The translations under genes and the position numbers were made by a program. From Mesorhizobium sp. (GTDB lineage: Bacteria > Pseudomonadota > Alphaproteobacteria > Rhizobiales > Rhizobiaceae), in NCBI GenBank assembly GCA_030698645.1, contig JAUYMV010000457.1:1-6019 (forward strand): a stretch of 6,019 bases of DNA, given 5' to 3'. Shown one piece after another: positions 1 to 6,019 of this stretch. Numbering within the stretch: the stretch's first letter is position 1; each line of letters begins with the position of its first letter. The notes beneath the pieces were generated by a model. It saw nothing but the letters and a program-made list of their open reading frames with translations. It did no database searches and was not told the DNA's origin.

Positions 1-1436
<1,436 letters not shown>

Positions 1437-1733
1437 TCAGCCGATGATGCCCATGATGTCGGCTTCCTTCATGATCAGAAGGTCTTCGCCGTCGAGCTTG
1501 ACTTCGGTGCCCGACCACTTGCCAAAGAGGACGCGATCGCCCTTCTTCACGTCGAGAGGAACCAGCTTGCCGGCCTCATCGCGAGCGCCCGAACCAACGG
1601 CGACGATTTCGCCTTCCTGCGGCTTCTCCTTGGCGGTGTCGGGGATGATGATCCCGCCCTTGGTCTTCGCTTCGGACTCGACCCTGCGTACGACCACGCG
1701 GTCATGCAGCGGGCGGAAATTCGATTTTGCCAT
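1437..1733 (-). CDS. groES: 10-kDa co-chaperonin GroES
   Basis: Heptameric lid of the GroEL chamber; cytoplasmic. The protein is 98 aa ([17 protein letters not shown]...EADIMGIIG), the usual GroES length. The mobile loop that docks onto the GroEL apical domain is visible at about residues 20-38, with the hydrophobic contact tripeptide in GGIIIPDTA (26-34). The roof-loop region lies around [10 protein letters not shown] (47-56), and the C-terminal strand region [18 protein letters not shown] is typical of alphaproteobacterial GroES. I chose the ATG at 1733 because the protein then begins at the conserved MAKxxFRPLHDR and AAGGGA (1742-1747) sits 8 nt upstream. The frame continues upstream to a GTG at 1799, but that would start inside the CIRCE operator and add 22 non-homologous residues. 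It is the first gene of the operon, transcribed from the promoter at 1829-1857. Confidence 0.98.
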   Translation of the reverse strand: MAKSNFRPLHDRVVVRRVESEAKTKGGIIIPDTAKEKPQEGEIVAVGSGARDEAGKLVPLDVKKGDRVLFGKWSGTEVKLDGEDLLIMKEADIMGIIG

Positions 1734-1741
1734 GTGTGTTG

Positions 1742-1747
1742 TCCCTT
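1742..1747 (-). promoter_or_regulatory. groES ribosome binding site
   Basis: AAGGGA on the minus strand lies 8 nt before the groES ATG at 1733. It decides the start: the longer frame from a GTG at 1799 has its first codon inside CIRCE and cannot use this site. Confidence 0.75.
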
Positions 1748-1792
1748 GAGCGTTTCTTGAATATGAGACATCCGGTCGTGCCGGACGAGCTG

Positions 1793-1819
1793 TTAGCACT
1801 CTCGATTGGTGAGTGCTAA
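1793..1819 (-). promoter_or_regulatory. CIRCE operator (HrcA binding site)
   Basis: Perfect 9-bp inverted repeat TTAGCACTC, 9-nt spacer, GAGTGCTAA, the canonical CIRCE element. It begins about 3 nt downstream of the predicted transcription start and lies in the 5' untranslated region of groES, ending 60 nt before the start codon. HrcA repressor bound here is expected to block groESL transcription and to release when HrcA is inactivated on heat shock. The hrcA gene itself is not in the window. Confidence 0.97.
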
Positions 1820-1828
1820 CGTGGCGCT

Positions 1829-1857
1829 CAGATAGTTGCTGGGCCGGCCGCTGTCAA
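1829..1857 (-). promoter_or_regulatory. groESL promoter, sigma70-like with RpoH-compatible features
   Basis: Read on the minus strand: -35 TTGACA (1852-1857), a 17-bp spacer, and -10 TATCTG (1829-1834). The predicted start is near 1822, directly upstream of CIRCE. The extended context, CTTGAC then ACTATCTGAG, also fits the alphaproteobacterial heat-shock sigma factor pattern (CTTG, spacer, CYTATNTNNG) at all but one position of the -10 part. Basal sigma70 and heat-shock RpoH recognition could therefore overlap. The predicted 5' untranslated region is about 89 nt. Confidence 0.8.
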
Positions 1858-1935
1858 GCAGATGGCCTCTCTTCGGGCGCCAATTCGCGCGCCGCCGGTC
1901 TCTCTATCGGGAGTATGCCGCCAGGCGGATGCAGC

Positions 1936-3972
1936 TCAGCTGACGATCCGCAGATTCGACAGTTCGTCGGCGATTTCCTTGAACTTCTCCGCCAGATTGC
2001 CGCCCGTGGCGTTCCAGAACAGCTTGGCGGGCTTCGAGGGATCGGTCGGGTCTTTGCGGAAACGCGAATCGGACGAACAGGCTCTCAGCGCCTGGATGGC
2101 CTTGTTCTCGCTCGTCACACTGGTGCTGAGGTCGAGCGAGACCGTCATCACCAGCACTCCGGCAGCCTTGGCATTCGAGCAAAGCGTACTCATCTGCTCG
2201 TTCAGCGCGTTGGTGTAGTTGGTGTTCGAGTAGTCGAACTTGCCGATCGCGCCGCTCGTTCCCATGAACAGGCGGCCGGTGCCCGTTCCGTTGTAGCCAG
2301 GTGCGAGATAGCCATACGCGGAATAGATCGATTTCGAGCCTGCCGGATCGCTGAAGCCGAGCGAGCCCGGCGTGTAGTAGGTGTTCTCGCCGTCGGTCAG
2401 AACGATCACGACCTTGTCGTTGCCCTTTTCGATGTCGGGCCGGCCTTCGGTATAGGGTTGTGCGCCGGACACGGTGCGCCAACCCCAGGCAAGACCCTCA
2501 GGCACGTTGGTGCCGCCGTTCGGCGCCATCGCGTCGATCGCCGCGCGCACCGAGGCGAGGCCTTCCGCGACCGACACGTCGGTCAGCGGCGTGATCGGAC
2601 GCGTCGTGCAGCTGTAGTTCGGCCCGGTTCCCTGCGACGACGTCGCGCCGAAGGGCCGTGTCTCGAAATATTTCGTCATGTTCCTCAAACGGGTCTGCCC
2701 GGTCGCGCTCTCCGTGCCGTCATTCCACCAATTGTTCGAGGCGGAGTAGTTGTCGGGCGTGGGGTCAGCCTCCGTCGCCCAGCGGTCGCCCGGCTCGTCG
2801 GGCGCGAACATCGGCACGAACAGGGTCGCGGGATCTCCGGTCAGGACGTCGAACGCGTCGAGCGTACCGGGCGTCGCGTCGTTCACATTGTAGGGATAGG
2901 GCCGCGCCTCGACGCAGCCCTGCCAGCTGGCATAGGCTCCGATCGTTTCGTCGTAATACCCGGTTTCCTTCCAGGAGCCCGTCTTGCAGGTGCCGTTGGT
3001 ATTGTAGGCGGTGCAGACATATTCGGTTCCCGTCGCCACCCACTCGCGCGATTCGACCTTCTTCATGTCCTTGTAGAGCGAGAAGCGCGACAGGACCTCG
3101 TGTTCCTCCGCACCCCATCCGGTGCCCGATTTCTTCCAGACGCCGCCGATCTTGAGCGCCTTCTTGTCGGCGCCATTGATCGCGGCCCAGTCGAAACTCT
3201 CGTGATGCACGGGCGAAAGCCCGCGCGTGTCCATCCAGGGCGCGCCGGCGTTCTGCGGACCGACATTGACGGAAGCCGCGAACGGCACCAGGGAGAACTG
3301 CACCGGCTTGTCGACCTGCTTTATCAGACCGGCCTGCAGCGCGAGCGTGTCGACGAGTTGTTTGGCGGCCGCCTTGAGCAGGTCGATGCGCTTCAGCCCG
3401 GAGCCGGACCCGACCGTCGACATCGATCCGGAATTATCGAGCACCAGGGCCACTTCCAGCGTGTTCTTCAGGCGTATTTCGGTGTTCGCCGAGAAATCGA
3501 TCTCGCTCGAATCGGTCGAGCCGCGCATCACCTTCTGGAACACGGGAAAGAAGTCCGGCGTGTAGCGCAGATCGGCGGTCAGCTTCAGCGTGCCGCCGCC
3601 GCCATTGGTGTTGGGCAGCGTCACGTGCAGCGTCGTGTCGGCCGGATCGACCGGACCGAGATTGGCCTCGAAGAAATTCTTCGCATAGGCCCTCAATTCG
3701 GCTTCGGTCGCTCCGGTCACGAGCTGGCGGGCCGTGGCGATGCCCGCTGCGTCGAGCGCCTGCAGCGTTACCTGCTTCTGCCGGTTCATCTCGGCGAAAT
3801 CGACGGCAAGCGCGAGCCCGCCGAGAATGGGCACGATGGCGAGCGTGAAAGCCATGCCGTAATTGCCGCGCCGGTCGCGCGTGAAGCGCGCCGCGAGATC
3901 AGCGAAGCGCCGCAGTCCGAACCAGGCGCTCCGCGGCCGGGGCGGAGCGCCCGATATGCTGGCTCCTGTCAT
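1936..3972 (-). CDS. TadG-like pilus-assembly protein with split vWA domain, second paralog
   Basis: Predicted inner-membrane-anchored, mostly periplasmic protein of 678 aa. A cytoplasmic N-terminus of about 36 residues rich in Arg/Pro leads to RRGNYG (34-39) and one hydrophobic helix (about 38-57, AFTLAIVPILGGLALAV), the Tad/TadG-type N-terminal signature. The vWA MIDAS site is complete: DNSGS (D179, S181, S183), T488 in GGTNVPEG and D527 in LTDGENTYY. About 300 residues separate the first and second motifs, far more than in a simple vWA domain, so a large insertion interrupts the fold. Six cysteines are all extracytoplasmic and match the paralog. The protein ends LSNLRIVS. The ATG at 3972 is 6 nt after the upstream stop and in the same frame; the next Met (40) would remove half the membrane helix. 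The Shine-Dalgarno is weak, which suggests translational coupling. The exact function is not known; surface adhesion or Tad pilus biogenesis is inferred from family membership. Confidence 0.85.
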   Translation of the reverse strand: MTGASISGAPPRPRSAWFGLRRFADLAARFTRDRRGNYGMAFTLAIVPILGGLALAVDFAEMNRQKQVTLQALDAAGIATARQLVTGATEAELRAYAKNFFEANLGPVDPADTTLHVTLPNTNGGGGTLKLTADLRYTPDFFPVFQKVMRGSTDSSEIDFSANTEIRLKNTLEVALVLDNSGSMSTVGSGSGLKRIDLLKAAAKQLVDTLALQAGLIKQVDKPVQFSLVPFAASVNVGPQNAGAPWMDTRGLSPVHHESFDWAAINGADKKALKIGGVWKKSGTGWGAEEHEVLSRFSLYKDMKKVESREWVATGTEYVCTAYNTNGTCKTGSWKETGYYDETIGAYASWQGCVEARPYPYNVNDATPGTLDAFDVLTGDPATLFVPMFAPDEPGDRWATEADPTPDNYSASNNWWNDGTESATGQTRLRNMTKYFETRPFGATSSQGTGPNYSCTTRPITPLTDVSVAEGLASVRAAIDAMAPNGGTNVPEGLAWGWRTVSGAQPYTEGRPDIEKGNDKVVIVLTDGENTYYTPGSLGFSDPAGSKSIYSAYGYLAPGYNGTGTGRLFMGTSGAIGKFDYSNTNYTNALNEQMSTLCSNAKAAGVLVMTVSLDLSTSVTSENKAIQALRACSSDSRFRKDPTDPSKPAKLFWNATGGNLAEKFKEIADELSNLRIVS

Positions 3973-3978
3973 GCCTGC

Positions 3979-5943
3979 CTATCCGACGATGCGCAGGTTG
4001 GAGAGTTCGTCGGCGATTTCCTTGAAGCTCTTGGCGAGGTCGGAACCCTTGGCGTTCCAGAACAGCTTTTCCGGCGAACCGTCGGCCTGGCGGCGGAAGC
4101 GCGAATCCGACGAACATTTCGTCATCGCGTCGATCTGCGCCTTCTCGGCCGTGTTCTTGGCATCGAGATCGAGCGCCACGGTCATGAGGATGACGTTCTT
4201 TGCCTTCGCATTGGCGCAGAGGATCTGGAACTGCTCGTTCATGGCGTTGGTGTAGTTGCTGTTGACATAGTTCGTCTTGTTGATCGCGGCGCTCGTTCCC
4301 ATGAACAGGCGGGTGGTCGCGGTGCCGTTGTAGCCGACGCCGGTGTAGCCGAAGTTCGAGTAGATCGACTTGTTGCCAGCCGGGTCCGAGTAACCGAGGG
4401 AGCTCGGCGTATAGTACGTGTTCTCGCCGTCGGTCAGGACGATGACGACCTTGTCGTTGCCCTTTTCGATATCGGGCCGGCCTTCGGTGAAGGGGACGCC
4501 GCCCGACACGACGCGCCAGCCCCAGGCCAGGCCTTCGGGCACATTGGTGGCGCCGAGCGGCGCCATCGCGTCGATGGCGGCCTTGATCGCGGTGCGGCCC
4601 GCCGCGACCGTGACGTCGGTCAGCGGCGTAATCGCCTTGGTCGTGCAGCTCCCGTTCGGACCATCGTCGCCGACGGCGGCGGCGATCTTTCCGGTCGGCG
4701 CGGGCTCGAAATATTTCGGCATCGCCTTCTGCCGGGCGAGCTGGTTGGCGACCGTGGTGCTGGTCGACGTCGTGAGGTCGTCCCACCAGCTGTTGTAGGA
4801 GCCGAATGTCTTGATCGTGCTGTCGGTGGCGCTTTGCGGCGTCCACTTGTTGCCCGGCTCATCGGGCGCGAACATCGGCACGAACAATGTCGCTCCGTTC
4901 GATCCGGTCGGCGCATCGTCGGTATTGTTGTAGGGGAAGGGACGCGCTTCGACGCAGCCCTGCCAACTGGCATAGGTCTCGTAGACCGGACTGTCGTAGC
5001 CGATGTCCTTGTAGTAGCCGGCGGTGCATTTCCCGTTCTTGGTGGCTGTGCACACATATTCCGTGCCCGTCTTGACGAAGACGGTACCCGTCTGCCGCTT
5101 GATGTCGTTGTAGAGCGTGAACCGCGTGACGATGTTGTTCTCTTGGGTGCCCCAGCCAGTGCCGCGCTTGTAGTAGGAACCGGCGCTGAGCTCGACGCGC
5201 TTGTTGGCGTTGGCGGCCCCCATCGACGCCCAGTTGAAATTCTCGTGGTGAACCGGCGAAATGCCGAACGTGTCCATCCATGTCGCCGTCGCGTTGTTCG
5301 CGCCGACGTTGACGGATGCCGCGAACGGCACCAGCCCGAACTGCACGGGTTTGGAGACCTGCTTCATCTGCCCGGCCTGATCGGCGAGCGTGTCGACGAG
5401 CTGCTTCGCCGCGCTCTTCAACAGGTCGATGCGCTTCTGGCCGGATCCGGTGCCGATATAGGACATCGAGCCCGAATTATCGAGCACCAGCGCCACTTCG
5501 AGCGTGTTCTTCAGTCGTACTTCGGTTTTCGCGCTGAATTCGATCTGCGTCGACCCGCCGGAGTTGCTATTGACGAGGCTCGTGAAGGCCGGGAAGAAAT
5601 ACGGGTCGTATTTAAGATCGGCCGACATCTTCAGTGTGCCGCCGCCCGTATTGTTGTTGGGCAGGACGATGGTCAGCTTCGTGTTCGACGGCTTGACCGA
5701 GTTCAGGTTTGCCTCGAAGAAATCCTTGGCATAGGCGATGACCTGGGCTTCGGTGGCGCCTTCGACGACCCGCCGCGCCGCGGCGATGCCGGCCGCGTCG
5801 AGCGCGTTCAGCGTTTCCTGGCGCTGCTTGTTCATCTCCGAGAAGTCGATGGCAAGCGCCAGGCCGCCAAGGATCGGCACGATCGCAATCGCGGTCGCGA
5901 TGGCAAAATTGCCGCGTTCGTTCTTCAGAAATCTGCGAAACAT
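3979..5943 (-). CDS. TadG-like pilus-assembly protein with split vWA domain, first paralog
   Basis: 654-aa predicted inner-membrane-anchored, periplasmic protein. MFRRFLKNERGNFAIATAI leads directly into one membrane helix (about 12-32), matching the putative Flp pilus TadE/G-like N-terminal family. There is no Glu at +5 after the Gly as in processed TadE/F pseudopilins, so the helix probably stays as an anchor. MIDAS residues are intact: DNSGS at 155-159, T466 in GATNVPEG, D505 in LTDGENTYY. The roughly 300-residue gap between motifs holds four cysteines (the first is C298) and the segment WQGCVEARPFPYN; two more cysteines follow D505. The end is LSNLRIVG. I chose the ATG at 5943 because it places a short basic tail before the helix, and AGGGG (5953-5957) lies 9 nt upstream. 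The frame extends to a GTG at 5997, but those 18 residues (two Cys, two Trp) look unlike a leader. It is the first gene of the visible pair; an upstream partner may exist beyond the edge. Confidence 0.85.
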   Translation of the reverse strand: MFRRFLKNERGNFAIATAIAIVPILGGLALAIDFSEMNKQRQETLNALDAAGIAAARRVVEGATEAQVIAYAKDFFEANLNSVKPSNTKLTIVLPNNNTGGGTLKMSADLKYDPYFFPAFTSLVNSNSGGSTQIEFSAKTEVRLKNTLEVALVLDNSGSMSYIGTGSGQKRIDLLKSAAKQLVDTLADQAGQMKQVSKPVQFGLVPFAASVNVGANNATATWMDTFGISPVHHENFNWASMGAANANKRVELSAGSYYKRGTGWGTQENNIVTRFTLYNDIKRQTGTVFVKTGTEYVCTATKNGKCTAGYYKDIGYDSPVYETYASWQGCVEARPFPYNNTDDAPTGSNGATLFVPMFAPDEPGNKWTPQSATDSTIKTFGSYNSWWDDLTTSTSTTVANQLARQKAMPKYFEPAPTGKIAAAVGDDGPNGSCTTKAITPLTDVTVAAGRTAIKAAIDAMAPLGATNVPEGLAWGWRVVSGGVPFTEGRPDIEKGNDKVVIVLTDGENTYYTPSSLGYSDPAGNKSIYSNFGYTGVGYNGTATTRLFMGTSAAINKTNYVNSNYTNAMNEQFQILCANAKAKNVILMTVALDLDAKNTAEKAQIDAMTKCSSDSRFRRQADGSPEKLFWNAKGSDLAKSFKEIADELSNLRIVG

Positions 5944-6019
5944 TCGGTGGCACCCCTGCCTGACGGATTGAGTCGAGCAAGAATGCCACCAAGCCACTAA
6001 TTTCCGGTTCTCACGGAGG
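5944..6019 (-). other. Upstream region of the first vWA/TadG-like gene
   Basis: This 76-nt stretch up to the window edge carries the AGGGG ribosome binding site (5953-5957) of the first TadG-like gene. It also has a 7-bp inverted repeat, GGTGGCA (5946-5952) against TGCCACC (5984-5990). I see no convincing -35/-10 pair, so the promoter, or an upstream gene of the same operon, probably lies outside the window. Confidence 0.4.

Larger units (their letters stand above)
1936..5943 (-). repeat. Tandem duplicated vWA/TadG-like gene pair (diverged)
   Basis: The genes at 3979-5943 and 1936-3972 align end to end at protein level. Shared blocks include ALDAAGIA, FFEANL, RLKNTLEVALVLDNSGSM, KRIDLLK.AAKQLVDTLA, LVPFAASVNVG, WQGCVEARP, LFVPMFAPDEPG, GRPDIEKGNDKVVIVLTDGE, NYTNA.NEQ and KEIADELSNLRIV. 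Long DNA stretches are also near-identical around the TDGEN motif and the 3' ends. Divergence is greatest in the insertion segment and just after the membrane helix. This points to an old direct duplication under continued selection, since the metal-site residues, cysteines and termini are kept. Confidence 0.9.

Noticed and set aside
1437..1799. Longer groES reading frame with a 22-residue N-terminal extension.
   Set aside because: The GTG start would lie inside the CIRCE operator and the extra residues match nothing in GroES; the ATG at 1733 has a good ribosome binding site and gives the normal length.
1914..1930. GC inverted repeat after the second vWA gene as a possible terminator.
   Set aside because: The usable stem is only 4 bp with a 3-nt loop and there is no following U-run.
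3979..5997. Longer start (GTG at 5997) for the first vWA gene.
   Set aside because: It adds 18 residues unlike a membrane-protein leader; the ATG at 5943 gives a typical short basic tail before the helix with an AGGGG site at suitable spacing.
1813..6000. An open frame of almost 1,400 codons on the plus strand across both vWA genes, with apparent internal repeats.
   Set aside because: It is codon-aligned antisense to the two minus-strand genes. Its stops could only arise from TTA, CTA or TCA codons, which these GC-biased genes avoid, and the TAG between them reads as CTA. Its internal repeat mirrors the tandem duplication. Its GTG start lies inside CIRCE, and the translation is Arg/Val/Gly-rich with no recognisable domain.

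Overview
The window looks like a piece of a GC-rich alphaproteobacterial chromosome, most likely from the Rhizobiales/Hyphomicrobiales. This rests on the GroES and GroEL sequences, the CIRCE operator combined with an RpoH-like promoter, the strong GC codon bias, and the TadG-type von Willebrand A (vWA) proteins. The genus cannot be named from the sequence alone. All four genes are on the minus strand, so transcription runs from the right edge to the left.

Right to centre (5943 to 1936): two large tandem paralogous genes of about 650-680 codons. Each encodes a TadG-like protein: a short cytoplasmic N-terminus, one membrane helix, then an extracytoplasmic vWA domain. In both, the MIDAS metal-site motifs are intact but spread over about 350 residues because a large cysteine-containing insertion splits the domain. 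The genes are separated by one TAG codon plus two further codons and lie in the same reading frame. They are clearly a tandem duplication that has since diverged, and were probably co-transcribed. By family, they should act at the inner membrane/periplasm in Flp/Tad-type pilus assembly or a related surface function. No other tad/cpa gene is visible here.

Centre (1936 to 1734): a short intergenic region with no recognisable terminator after the second TadG-like gene. It holds a well-formed promoter (TTGACA, 17 bp, TATCTG, which also fits the alphaproteobacterial RpoH pattern) and a perfect CIRCE inverted repeat just downstream of the expected transcription start.

Left (1733 to 1): the groES-groEL chaperonin operon. 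groES is complete (98 aa). groEL starts 63 nt after groES and is cut by the window edge after 457 codons. A small GC-rich hairpin sits directly in front of the groEL Shine-Dalgarno sequence.

The chaperonin operon is ordinary. The tandem vWA pair, its in-frame junction and its conserved cysteine pattern are the parts most worth a second look. Nothing in the window supports a wholly new system. The very long open frame on the plus strand (about 1813-6000) is explained by codon bias in the two minus-strand genes.
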